In this document: in pieces, positions 17,675 to 25,320 of the stretch
Position numbering within the stretch: the first letter of the stretch is position 1
How the letters are laid out: each line of letters opens with the position of its first letter
Assembly (NCBI GenBank): GCA_947167745.1
Contig: CAMVJE010000008.1
Span: forward strand, 1 to 60,325
Source: an uncultured Treponema sp.
GTDB lineage: Bacteria > Spirochaetota > Spirochaetia > Treponematales > Treponemataceae
DNA length: 60,325 bases
Reading direction: 5' to 3'
Notes under the pieces: generated by a model
Database searches by the model: none
Seen by the model: only the letters and a program-made list of their open reading frames with translations
What the model was told of the DNA's origin: nothing
Program-made: the position numbers and the translations under genes

Positions 17675-17836
17675 AAACGGAAAGTTGAAAGATTGGCGCT
17701 CCCTGCCTTACGGCAGGTCAGGCTTTGCGTGGTTTCACTCACGCTCGAGCACTTTCGTTGTTGTGCTCGTTTACATTGCTATGCGCCCTTTGGTCGCTTC
17801 GCAACTTCGGGGCTACACGCCCTAGCGCAGGGTTTT
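17671..17836. repeat. Intergenic repeat block: GAAAGTTGAAAG unit plus GC-rich hairpins
   Basis: The block starts at the stop codon of the dehydrogenase with CTGAAAACGGAAAGTTGAAAG. GC-rich short hairpins follow: CTGCC-TTAC-GGCAG, GCGTG/CACGC, and CGAGCAC/GTGCTCG. It is richer in G+C than its surroundings and fills the gap to the small gene at 17850. Confidence 0.65.
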
Positions 17837-17849
17837 TACTGGAGATTTT

Positions 17850-18074
17850 ATGACAAAAGATGATTTGATTTTTCTTATCAATACAAAAAAGGAATTTGAA
17901 TTCACCTACAACGGAAAGAATTACAATCTCACCTACGACCGGGACGACAAGGGAAACGATTTGATTGTCTTTGGTGAACGCTTTATGGGCAAAAAATACG
18001 CCTCCTTCGGGGAATTTATGAACGAGGCAAGAATCGAAAATCACTATTTCAGGGAAATGATCGACATTTTGTAG
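17850..18074 (+). CDS. Small hypothetical protein
   Basis: 74 residues, soluble and charged, with strand-like FEFTYNGKNYNLTY followed by an acidic, aromatic C-terminal half. CTGGAG precedes the ATG at good spacing. I do not recognise a family. It sits isolated between two repeat-rich gaps, which makes horizontal or rapidly evolving origin possible. That a gene exists is supported mainly by the ribosome site and balanced composition. Confidence 0.55.
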   Translation: MTKDDLIFLINTKKEFEFTYNGKNYNLTYDRDDKGNDLIVFGERFMGKKYASFGEFMNEARIENHYFREMIDIL

Positions 18075-18117
18075 TGAGAGAAAGTATTTAGCCTAAATGT
18101 CGAGTTTTGTAAATGCA

Positions 18118-18232
18118 CCGTCATTCCCGCGCTTGACGCAGATTTTGATTCTCCCGTCATTCCCGCGCCTGACGCGGGAATCTGTTAGTAAAATTCGCAA
18201 AAGATTATCGGGTCAAGCCCGACAATGACAAC
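18118..18232. repeat. Family A repeats with GTCATTCCCGCGC units
   Basis: Two CGTCATTCCCGCGC(T/C)TGACGC units are followed by ATCGGGTCAAGCCCGACAATGACA. Together they fill most of the 206-bp gap between the small gene at 17850 and the convergent methyltransferase gene. Nothing else is seen in this gap. Confidence 0.8.
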
Positions 18233-18280
18233 TTTTTTGTTAAAATTCACTGGAAATTAAAAATTCGAAATTAAGGCTAT

Positions 18281-19099
18281 TTAGTCTTTCTTCAGCACAT
18301 CCACCGTGTGGGAACTTGCACCTAGCAAATCTGGCCGCTCCGCCACTGCCATCTGATATTCAATAAAGTGCTGGAAACTTTCTTCGTCCAGGGCGTTGAG
18401 TTCCCGCCGCATGTAGTCGGCCGCTCCGTCGGGGGCGAAAGTCTTAACCCGCTTTAAGCCTGCTTTTTCGTTTAGGCGGTCCATATCTTCAATTCTGGTG
18501 TAGCTGTACAGGTCATCATTGATGTTGGTAATCGTGTGAAAGTCGGCCGTTAAAGTGCCTTTTGCCAGCACATCCTTGATTTTCCCTTCACGGAAACAGT
18601 AGCTTAAAACTGCATACTCATTCATCAGGTATGCCACAAGGATAAATCCGCCCTTTTTTGTGACTCGTTTTGCTTCGTTTAGTGCCTGAAGCCTGTCTTC
18701 GTCAGAGTGCAGGTGATACATGGGGCCAAAAAGGAGTGTGATGTCAAAGCTTTCATCGGGCAAAAAGTGCAGATCTCGGGCATCACCCTGCCAGGATTTT
18801 ACATTTTCGTGCTTGTTCCGTAAGATTTCCAGATTGTGGGCCACAAGCTCCACCGCAGTAACATCAAAACCTTCTTTAGAGAGTGCCACTGAATATCGCC
18901 CAGTTCCCGCCCCAATGTCGAGAATTTTGATTTCAGAATTTTCCCGCCGGTCATTGAGCGAAGACGAAGACGAAGCCCGCACAAGTTCCACAAAATCATG
19001 GATGTATTTCATCGAGACCGTGAATTCCACGATTCCGTGCCGGGTGGTGAGTCTGTGTTCTTCCTTGAATTTATTGTAATACTTTTCTAAGGGTGTCAT
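18281..19099 (-). CDS. Class I SAM-dependent methyltransferase
   Basis: 272 residues. The SAM-binding motif ILDIGAGTGRYSVALSKEGF (near residue 75), the acidic residue in VTAVEL, and the LLFGPMYHL stretch place it in the methyltransferase 11/25 group. The substrate cannot be read from sequence. The ATG at 19099 directly abuts the prmC stop codon, so translation is probably coupled to prmC. No ribosome site is separate from the prmC coding end. Confidence 0.82.
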   Translation of the reverse strand: MTPLEKYYNKFKEEHRLTTRHGIVEFTVSMKYIHDFVELVRASSSSSLNDRRENSEIKILDIGAGTGRYSVALSKEGFDVTAVELVAHNLEILRNKHENVKSWQGDARDLHFLPDESFDITLLFGPMYHLHSDEDRLQALNEAKRVTKKGGFILVAYLMNEYAVLSYCFREGKIKDVLAKGTLTADFHTITNINDDLYSYTRIEDMDRLNEKAGLKRVKTFAPDGAADYMRRELNALDEESFQHFIEYQMAVAERPDLLGASSHTVDVLKKD

Positions 19100-20071
19100 T
19101 TACTTTACTCCCACGACATCCCGCATCATCTCGTTCATGTCGTATTCTATGTGAATGTTGCGGAAGCCTGCTTCTTTGAAAAGCTCCGCTGTCGCCTCAG
19201 CATTGTACTCGCCGGTTTCCATAATCAAAACTCCGTTCCGGTTCAAGTGCTCATAGCACTGGGGCACAAGGCGGCGGATTAAGGCAAGACCGTCGTCGCT
19301 CCCGCTGGACTCCCCTCTTTCATTCACATCGCCGTCAAGGGCCAGAAGAGGCTCGCTTCGGCCATCCTTCAAAAGCTCCACCGACTCAGAATGAGGCACA
19401 TAAGGCGGATTCGTGACGATTAGGTCAAAAGCCGGCAAAACATTCTCGAAAAGATTGGACTGAATAAGATGAAAGTTGAAAGTTGAAAGTTGAAAGTTAC
19501 GCTTCGGGACATTGCTTCGCTCGTCCAGTTTCAGCAATCGCTCTGCATTTTTTTTCGCAATATCGAGAGCCTTTTCACTTATGTCGACTAAGGTCAAACT
19601 TAAGCTGCGGGAATCTGTGTAATCTGTGGTTTCTTTTTTCTCACTTGCCTTGTCTGAAAGTGTCTTCGCTATCGAAAGTCCCACGCAGCCGCTTCCTGTG
19701 CACATGTCGCAGACTGTGGGGATTGCTTCAGGCTTTGCGCGGAATTTGTCTTCCAGGGCATCAAGGGCCAGCTCAACTAAAAGCTCCGTGTCCGGCTTTG
19801 GAATCAGGACATCGGGAGTGACAAAAAAATCCAGCCCGAAAAATTCTTTGTGGCCTGTAATGTAGGCTACGGGAAGCCCCGTCTTTCGCTTTTCGATAGA
19901 AGAAAGAAAGACGGCTTTCTGCTCAGCCGTCAAGGCAAAGTCACGGTTCAAGAGCAAATGCGTTTTGTCAAAGCCTGTGATATGCTGCAAAAGCACCGCC
20001 GTATCAAGCTCTGGTGTTGGAGAGGAGATAAGTTCGCTTTTTCCGTGAATTTTTGCTTCCTGAATGGTCAT
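19100..20071 (-). CDS. prmC: Release factor glutamine N5-methyltransferase carrying two in-frame repeats
   Basis: 323 residues, against about 280 for the usual enzyme. PrmC methylates the GGQ glutamine of release factors. The SAM motif VCDMCTGSGCVGLSIAKTL and the catalytic NPPYVP are present. Two stretches look inserted. TTDYTDSR comes from tandem AATCTGTG(T/G) units at 19612-19629. QLSTFNFHL comes from four GAAAGTT units at 19471-19498. Both keep the frame and lie in loops between fold elements. prfA, its substrate gene, lies upstream on the same strand beyond a 200-bp hairpin element. Confidence 0.93.
   Translation of the reverse strand: MTIQEAKIHGKSELISSPTPELDTAVLLQHITGFDKTHLLLNRDFALTAEQKAVFLSSIEKRKTGLPVAYITGHKEFFGLDFFVTPDVLIPKPDTELLVELALDALEDKFRAKPEAIPTVCDMCTGSGCVGLSIAKTLSDKASEKKETTDYTDSRSLSLTLVDISEKALDIAKKNAERLLKLDERSNVPKRNFQLSTFNFHLIQSNLFENVLPAFDLIVTNPPYVPHSESVELLKDGRSEPLLALDGDVNERGESSGSDDGLALIRRLVPQCYEHLNRNGVLIMETGEYNAEATAELFKEAGFRNIHIEYDMNEMMRDVVGVK
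19471..19498. repeat. Four tandem GAAAGTT units inside prmC
   Basis: A 28-bp exact heptamer tandem, encoding part of NFQLSTFNFH on the minus strand. A gain or loss of one unit would shift the frame. Related GAAAGTTGA strings occur at 17680-17690 and 45938-45975. Confidence 0.8.
19612..19629. repeat. Tandem AATCTGTGT/AATCTGTGG units inside prmC
   Basis: Two 9-bp units encode TTDYTD on the minus strand. This type of TDYTD-encoding repeat is also familiar from other bacterial genomes. Confidence 0.7.
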
Positions 20072-20091
20072 TTTTTTTGGGGGGCGTTGTA

Positions 20092-20272
20092 ATCGAGTTT
20101 GCTACGCAAACATCGCAGGGGTGCGGTTCAGGCACAGTCTTCACCGAGACTCGACTAAAAACTTGCCTCGCAAGTTTTTTCGCCTACGGCGACCGTCTCC
20201 CTACCCCGCAGAGGGGGTAGGCGAAAATGGCGAAGCCATTGTAGCCGAGGGGGAGACTTCCCCCCTTTGCAG
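20092..20272. repeat. Family B element: string of short triloop hairpins between prfA and prmC
   Basis: In order: TTTGC-TAC-GCAAA, AACTTGC-CTC-GCAAGTT, CGCC-TAC-GGCG, TACCCC/GGGGTA, AATGGC-GAA-GCCATT, and GGGGGA-GAC-TTCCCC. The GGGGGAGACTTCCCCC end recurs at 44838-44853 and, as GGGGGAGGTCTCCCCC, inside uppP. The element fills the 202-bp gap between two genes transcribed in the same direction. Confidence 0.8.
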
Positions 20273-20273
20273 C

Positions 20274-21353
20274 TTAATTAGTATCCAGTGCCTTAAATTC
20301 TTCCTCTTTGGCGTAGACATTGAGAGCATCCAGCATTTCGTCCATGTTGCCCATCATAAAGCTTGGAAGGTTGTGGAGCGAAAGGTTGATCCTGTGGTCA
20401 GTTACCCGGTCCTGAGGATAGTTGTAAGTACGGATTTTCTCTGAGCGGTCGCCGTTTCCGACCATGCTTTTTCGTGCAGAAGATCGCTCTGCATCCAGTT
20501 TGCTCTGCTCAAAATCAAAGAGTCGGGCTCGCAAAACTTCCCAGGCTTTTTCCTTGTTCTTAATCTGAGATTTCTGATCCTGCTGGATAACGACGATTCC
20601 CGTTGGAATGTGGGTAAGACGAACAGCCGAGTCCGTGGTGTTTACACACTGACCGCCCGGCCCTCCCGCACGCATTACATCGACACGGACATCGCCCGGA
20701 TTGATTTTAATGTCGGCTTCCTCAGCTTCTGGCAGAACTGCAACCGTGACTGTAGAAGTCTGTAAGCGGCCCTGGCTTTCTGTAGCCGGCACCCGCTGAA
20801 CCCGGTGAACGCCAGATTCCCAGCGAAGGGTTCCGTAAACGAATTTTCCTGTAATCTGAGTGACGATTTTGTTAAAGCCGCCCACCTCAGTTTCCTGAGC
20901 CTCGACATTCTCGTACTTCCAGCCCTTGCGCTCGCAAAGGTGAATGTACATTTCCCACATGTCGCGAACGAACAAACTAGCCTCGTCACCGCCCGCAGCC
21001 GAACGGATTTCAAGGATAATGTTCTTTTCATCGAGAGGATCAGGCGGAATAAGCTTGAGCTTAATCTGCTCTTCAAGCTGAGGAACCTTTTCTTCAAGTT
21101 CTTTGAGCTCCTCGCGGGCCATTTCTTTCATTTCGGCGTCATCTTCGGCCGTAATCATCATTTTGGCATCTTCAATGCCCTGCAAACACTTTCGGTATTC
21201 GTTTCCGACTTCAAGTACTGCCGTCAAGTGACCGTGTTCACGCATCACGTCTTTGTATTTTTTCTGGTCTTTGACTAAATCCGGGTCCTGAACCATCTCG
21301 CTGACTTCAAGAAAACGGGCGTCCAATTCTGTAAGTTTCTTCAATAAATCCAT
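20274..21353 (-). CDS. prfA: Peptide chain release factor 1
   Basis: 359 residues. The GGQ loop (RAGGPGGQCVNTTDSAVRLTH) triggers peptidyl-tRNA hydrolysis. RVPATESQGR carries the PxT-type tripeptide region that marks RF1 (UAA/UAG) rather than RF2. The position usually occupied by His in GRxHTS is Gln here. There is no Shine-Dalgarno sequence: TTGTCA, a 17-nt spacer and TAAAAT end 8 nt before the ATG. The -35 box overlaps that of the divergent TetR gene. prmC lies downstream. Confidence 0.96.
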   Translation of the reverse strand: MDLLKKLTELDARFLEVSEMVQDPDLVKDQKKYKDVMREHGHLTAVLEVGNEYRKCLQGIEDAKMMITAEDDAEMKEMAREELKELEEKVPQLEEQIKLKLIPPDPLDEKNIILEIRSAAGGDEASLFVRDMWEMYIHLCERKGWKYENVEAQETEVGGFNKIVTQITGKFVYGTLRWESGVHRVQRVPATESQGRLQTSTVTVAVLPEAEEADIKINPGDVRVDVMRAGGPGGQCVNTTDSAVRLTHIPTGIVVIQQDQKSQIKNKEKAWEVLRARLFDFEQSKLDAERSSARKSMVGNGDRSEKIRTYNYPQDRVTDHRINLSLHNLPSFMMGNMDEMLDALNVYAKEEEFKALDTN

Positions 21354-21361
21354 AACGAGTT

Positions 21362-21425
21362 ATTTTAGCAAATTTCCCAAGTGTTGACAAATCCCTACTG
21401 TCATAATAAACTAATGATAGTTAGT
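21362..21425. promoter_or_regulatory. Overlapping divergent promoters of prfA and the TetR gene, with an operator-like palindrome
   Basis: Plus strand: TTGACA (21384-21389), 17 nt, TAAACT (21407-21412). Minus strand: TTGTCA (21390-21385), 17 nt, TAAAAT (21367-21362). The two -35 hexamers share five bases. ACTAA-N6-TTAGT (21410-21425) overlaps the TetR -10 box and start point and is a likely TetR operator. Confidence 0.65.
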
Positions 21426-21444
21426 CTTATAGAATAAAAAGTTC

Positions 21445-22116
21445 ATGGGTGGGAAAATGGCTAAATCAGACAAAGTTACTCGCGAGAAGATTATCCTCGC
21501 ATTTTTGGATTCTTGCTTTGCAAAAAATGCTGGCGGAACTTCACTTTCAGATGTCTCTGACCGTCTGGGCATCAAAAAAGCTTCACTTTACAATCACTAC
21601 GAAAGCCGCGATGCAATGGTTGAGGACTGTATCCGCTGGTGTGGCGATTATTTCCGAAAAACATATTTCATTCCGACTGACATCGATTCTATTTCTCAGC
21701 GATATCCAGCCGAAAATGTGATGAAGGCAATAGTAAACCGCTGGTTCAAAATGAACGAAAAAGAGCCTTTGATTCAGATTTATTCTTTTATTGAAAGCGA
21801 AAAATATATTTCATCTGCCGCAGCAAAAATTGCTCAGGAAACACGGGAAAAACTTGTCGTTCAGACAAAACAAGCACTCCGTAGCCTTGCAAATGCAAAA
21901 AAAATCATCGACCTTGAAGAAAATGACCTTGAATCTCTGGCAAAAATGTTCGCAGCTATCACAGTCACAAGCCTTGACTCTTACATCGTTGCCAAAAAGA
22001 TTGAAATCCGCTCAAATCCCGAAAGCGGCGAAGGCTCCCTTTTTGAAAGCAGGAGCGAATCAGATTACAGCGAAATTGACTCACTGGTCACAACTTTCTG
22101 CTCATTATTAAAGTAG
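21445..22116 (+). CDS. TetR/AcrR-family transcriptional regulator
   Basis: 223 residues. The N-terminal helix-turn-helix (TREKIILAFLDSCF, SLSDVSDRLGIKKASLYNHY) is that of TetR regulators; the effector domain is unassigned. The start could also be ATG 21457 (MAKSDK), and neither start has a good ribosome site. The palindrome at its promoter suggests autorepression. Because its promoter overlaps that of prfA, binding could influence prfA too. The target genes are unknown. Confidence 0.85.
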   Translation: MGGKMAKSDKVTREKIILAFLDSCFAKNAGGTSLSDVSDRLGIKKASLYNHYESRDAMVEDCIRWCGDYFRKTYFIPTDIDSISQRYPAENVMKAIVNRWFKMNEKEPLIQIYSFIESEKYISSAAAKIAQETREKLVVQTKQALRSLANAKKIIDLEENDLESLAKMFAAITVTSLDSYIVAKKIEIRSNPESGEGSLFESRSESDYSEIDSLVTTFCSLLK

Positions 22117-22158
22117 TCATGAATCAGTAATGTGCAATTAGTAATTTTTCTATTTTAA

Positions 22159-22187
22159 TTGCTAATTTCTCATTTCTAATTTATAAT
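22159..22187 (+). promoter_or_regulatory. rsmI promoter
   Basis: TTGCTA (22159-22164), 17 nt, TATAAT (22182-22187). The expected start point falls on the second of two ATG codons (22194). The TAATTT/AAATTA-rich stretch 22117-22190 also contains imperfect inverted repeats. Confidence 0.6.
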
Positions 22188-22193
22188 TAAATG

Positions 22194-22916
22194 ATGTCGA
22201 CCTTATACATCGTTGGAACGCCGATTGGTAATCTCGGTGATATTACATTCAGGGCTGTCGAAACTTTCAAATCTGTAGATGTGGTTGCCGCCGAAGATAC
22301 CCGGCACACGTTGCAGCTTTTGAATCATCTCGAAATAAAAAAGCCCCTCGTTTCCTGTCGTTCTCAAAATGAAGAGCAGGCAAGCGAAAAAATCATCAGG
22401 ATGCTGGACGAAGGTCAAACGGTGGCTTATGCAAGCGATGCGGGAACTCCGGGTATTTCCGATCCTGGGGCAATTCTTGCGGGCTTGGCTCGAAAGGCAG
22501 GGCATACAGTAGTTCCAATTCCCGGGGCAAGTGCTTTTGCTTCACTGGTGAGTGTTGCAGGAGCAGGCGGTAAAACTCTGGTCTTTGAAGGCTTTCTTTC
22601 CCCCAAACCAGGGCGTCGCCGAAGCCGTCTTAGGGAACTCATGGAAATGGAAGCGGCAATAGTTCTGTACGAATCTCCGTTCAGAATTGTTAAACTTTTA
22701 ACTGATATTGCCGATATTGATAGTGAACGGCGTGTGGTCGTCGGGCGAGAGCTCACGAAGTTACACGAAGAGATAGTAGAGGGGACTGCTCAAGAAATAC
22801 TCGAGGATTTTGCGTCAAGGAGCAAGATTCAGGGTGAATTTGCAGTATTTATCTCAAAATCTTCTGATAAATTTACGAAAAATTCTAAAGAATTTTCAGA
22901 AGATGCCGATAATTAA
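22194..22916 (+). CDS. rsmI: 16S rRNA (cytidine-1402 2'-O)-methyltransferase
   Basis: About 240 residues. The tetrapyrrole-methylase fold shows the RsmI signatures LYIVGTPIGNLGDI, AEDTRH, SDAGTPGISDPG and PGASAF. It 2'-O-methylates C1402 in the ribosomal P site. The C-terminal region is shorter than in the E. coli protein. An ATG also occurs one codon upstream at 22191; the second fits the promoter spacing better. flgM follows 21 nt downstream. Confidence 0.93.
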   Translation: MSTLYIVGTPIGNLGDITFRAVETFKSVDVVAAEDTRHTLQLLNHLEIKKPLVSCRSQNEEQASEKIIRMLDEGQTVAYASDAGTPGISDPGAILAGLARKAGHTVVPIPGASAFASLVSVAGAGGKTLVFEGFLSPKPGRRRSRLRELMEMEAAIVLYESPFRIVKLLTDIADIDSERRVVVGRELTKLHEEIVEGTAQEILEDFASRSKIQGEFAVFISKSSDKFTKNSKEFSEDADN

Positions 22917-22937
22917 AGAGTAAAAGGCAGGTTAGCT

Positions 22938-23225
22938 ATGATGATTGGAAGAATTGACAATGTAAATCCTCTTAACAATGTTCAGAATACTCGTCGCACT
23001 ACAGCTAAGGAAAATACATACTCTACAGCAGATCAGGTCAGCGTTTCTGACGAAGCAAAAGCAGCGGCAGAAGCTTACTACCTGAATCAGGTTGCGGCAG
23101 AAACTCCGGACATTCGTCAGGATCTCGTTGCCGCCATCAAAGAAAAGATTAAGGATCCAAACTACTTGAATCAGGCTGTTATTGCTTCAACAGCTGACAG
23201 AATTCTTGCAAGTTATGGGCTTTAA
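22938..23225 (+). CDS. flgM: Anti-sigma-28 factor FlgM
   Basis: 95 residues with an unstructured N-terminus and a helical C-terminal half (DLVAAIKEKI, STADRILASYG) typical of FlgM. FlgM holds the flagellar sigma factor FliA inactive until the hook-basal body is complete and FlgM is exported. No other flagellar gene is in the window. The gene is preceded by AAAGGCAGG and lies directly after rsmI; the two may share a transcript that ends at the hairpin at 23252. Confidence 0.8.
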   Translation: MMIGRIDNVNPLNNVQNTRRTTAKENTYSTADQVSVSDEAKAAAEAYYLNQVAAETPDIRQDLVAAIKEKIKDPNYLNQAVIASTADRILASYGL

Positions 23226-23251
23226 ACTTTCGGCAACGGTGTCGCTTACAG

Positions 23252-23278
23252 AAAGACGGAATTTTTCCGTCTTTTTTT
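23252..23278 (+). terminator. Intrinsic terminator after flgM
   Basis: GACGGAA-TTT-TTCCGTC (23255-23271) is followed by seven Ts. Confidence 0.85.
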
Positions 23279-23308
23279 ATTGCTAGTCATCATTCAAAGG
23301 ATTCAAAA

Positions 23309-24457
23309 ATGGCAGATTTTTCATTCAAAGTTTCACCAAATATTCTTTTAGGTTCTTATGCAGCGAGCAGAATCGGCTCTTCAGTTCTTTCCTGGGGGTC
23401 AAAATTTATGCTCATTGCAGATCCGATTCTTAGGGAAAATGGTGCAATTCAAAAAGTAACAAAAGCTTTGGATGACAAAAAAGTTAATTATTTCATTTTT
23501 GATGAAATTGCCGACAGCGGGGATTCTGAAATTTTGGGCAGAGTTCTTAAGCTGGCAAGGGAAGCCCATGTTCACGGCGTTATTGCTTTAGGAGGCGGAA
23601 AAGCAATAAGCATTTCTCGTGCGCTCTGTGCTTTGTTTAATGAAATTCACGATTTTTATGACTATATTGACGGTTCAATTCCAACAACAGCGCCACTTCC
23701 TTTAATCTGTCTTCCAAGTACCATCCGCGATGCATTCATTTTTACAGACACTATTCCTCTCGTTGATGCACGAAGTTCAACTCTCAAACTGATTAAAGCG
23801 CAGTCAGGAATTTGCAAACTAGTCCTCTTCGATCCTACCCTTACGGGAACACTTTCAGAGAATCAAGTTGACTCAATGGCACTTGAAACACTCTGTCTTG
23901 CTACAGAAAGCTATCTTTCCCAGAAAGAAAATTTTTTCAGCGATATGATTGCTGAAAAAGCCGTAGAAATTTTCGGGTATGCACTTGAAGGCTCTCAAAC
24001 ACTCACTGTAACAAAACCAAAAGAGGAACTTCTTTCTGAAGGCGGTTGCATGGCTTCGCTTTCTGCCGCAACTTCTTCTGTTGGAATTGCATCTCTTTTA
24101 TCTATGTGTATTAACGCAAGATATAAAATTTCACGCTCCCTTGTTACAACGATTCTTTTCCCATATATGATAGAAGAATGTGCAAAGTTCAAAGCTGACA
24201 GAATCGCCCTTCTTGCCAAAAAAATGGGAATTGCCACCCCAGAACAAAATCCAGAAGACGCATCCAAAGCATTCGCTGACTACATACGACAGAAAATCGC
24301 AAAAGCAAACCTTCCAGCCCGTCTTAAAGAGCTCTCAATTTCTCTTGAACAGCTTGCCCTTGCTGCAGAAGACGCTGGCCAGCTGGACATCGTTAATATG
24401 CTTCCGCGCAGCATGAACAGCGATGATTTGTTCAGTTTGATAAAGACAGCATTCTAG
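23309..24457 (+). CDS. Iron-alcohol-dehydrogenase-like protein lacking the usual metal ligands
   Basis: 382 residues with the dehydroquinate-synthase/iron-ADH fold: the nucleotide loop ALGGGKAIS near residue 95 and LFDPTLTGTLSENQVDSMAL near 170. In active family members the next helix supplies Asp and His ligands (DALTHAIEAY). Here the equivalent reads ETLCLATESY, and the later HG-containing ligand motif reads SRSLVTTILFP. The Asp after GGGS is also missing. It is therefore probably not a classical metal-dependent alcohol dehydrogenase, and may be a divergent enzyme or binding protein. AAAGGA precedes the ATG. The SpoU-type gene follows 8 nt later. Confidence 0.75.
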   Translation: MADFSFKVSPNILLGSYAASRIGSSVLSWGSKFMLIADPILRENGAIQKVTKALDDKKVNYFIFDEIADSGDSEILGRVLKLAREAHVHGVIALGGGKAISISRALCALFNEIHDFYDYIDGSIPTTAPLPLICLPSTIRDAFIFTDTIPLVDARSSTLKLIKAQSGICKLVLFDPTLTGTLSENQVDSMALETLCLATESYLSQKENFFSDMIAEKAVEIFGYALEGSQTLTVTKPKEELLSEGGCMASLSAATSSVGIASLLSMCINARYKISRSLVTTILFPYMIEECAKFKADRIALLAKKMGIATPEQNPEDASKAFADYIRQKIAKANLPARLKELSISLEQLALAAEDAGQLDIVNMLPRSMNSDDLFSLIKTAF

Positions 24458-24465
24458 GCACACGG

Positions 24466-25320
24466 ATGATTGAACCTCATAAATTAAATCAACTCCAGCC
24501 AGGGCAAAAACGACGCAAGCTGGCCCTTACATTCGGGGCATTGGAGCGCGATGTTGACGGAATCCCCGAAAAAGGAAATGAATATAATTTCAAATCCCTG
24601 CCCCGCGCTGAATATATAAAAAAACTCATTGAAATTGTCATTCAAGATCCGGAACTTCCTCATGAAAGCAAAAATCAGCTTGAAGAAGTTTTAACCACTC
24701 TTCCATTCAATGAAAAACGAGCCTGCAATCTGGCACGAAATAATCTTCTTGCAATTATCGGAACATTTCCTGCTGAATGGGATTTAATCATCGCACCACA
24801 CGCTTCCCCACTGAATGAAGAGGGGCTTGTAAAAGAGCGGGATTTTTATCCAGATGTATATGTCTATGCAGAAGATATCCGCTCGCCTTTTAATTGTGGC
24901 TCAATTTTCAGAACAGCCGAAGCGATGGGAGCCGAAAAAGTTCTTGTTTCTCCAATGTGCATTGATCCAAATCATCCAAAAGCAATAAGAAGTGGCATGG
25001 GTTGTATCGAAACAATTGGATTTGAACGGAAAAGTCTTGATGAGCTTGAAGAATTCGCAAAAGAAAGGGAACTGCCGATTTTTGTACTGGAGACTGGCGG
25101 AACACCTATCGAAGAATTTAAATTTCCCAAAAAAGGAATTTGCATTATTGGCTCAGAAGAATTAGGAGTCAGTCCGCAGGCACTATCTAAAGCAAGTTAT
25201 GGCCGTGTCACGATACCGATGAAAGGTCTAAAAGCGTCGCTCAATGTGGGAGTCGCTTACGGAATCTTAATGCAGGCATGGGTTGAAAGTCTGGAAAGGA
25301 AAGTGACTAGTCAACCTTAA
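24466..25320 (+). CDS. SpoU/TrmH-family RNA 2'-O-methyltransferase
   Basis: 284 residues. The C-terminal SPOUT domain has all three motifs: NCGSIFRTAEAMGA, IIGSEELGVS and IPMKGLKASLNVGVAYGI. The N-terminal 120 residues are a separate domain, possibly for RNA binding. The target nucleotide (tRNA or rRNA) cannot be deduced. It starts 8 nt after the preceding gene, and its 3' end overlaps the convergent HDOD gene by 14 bp. Confidence 0.85.
   Translation: MIEPHKLNQLQPGQKRRKLALTFGALERDVDGIPEKGNEYNFKSLPRAEYIKKLIEIVIQDPELPHESKNQLEEVLTTLPFNEKRACNLARNNLLAIIGTFPAEWDLIIAPHASPLNEEGLVKERDFYPDVYVYAEDIRSPFNCGSIFRTAEAMGAEKVLVSPMCIDPNHPKAIRSGMGCIETIGFERKSLDELEEFAKERELPIFVLETGGTPIEEFKFPKKGICIIGSEELGVSPQALSKASYGRVTIPMKGLKASLNVGVAYGILMQAWVESLERKVTSQP

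Noticed and set aside
19471..19498. Heptamer tandem in prmC as a phase-variation switch
   Set aside because: A change of one unit would shift the frame of a gene needed for efficient translation termination; the repeat is more likely a fixed member of a dispersed family.
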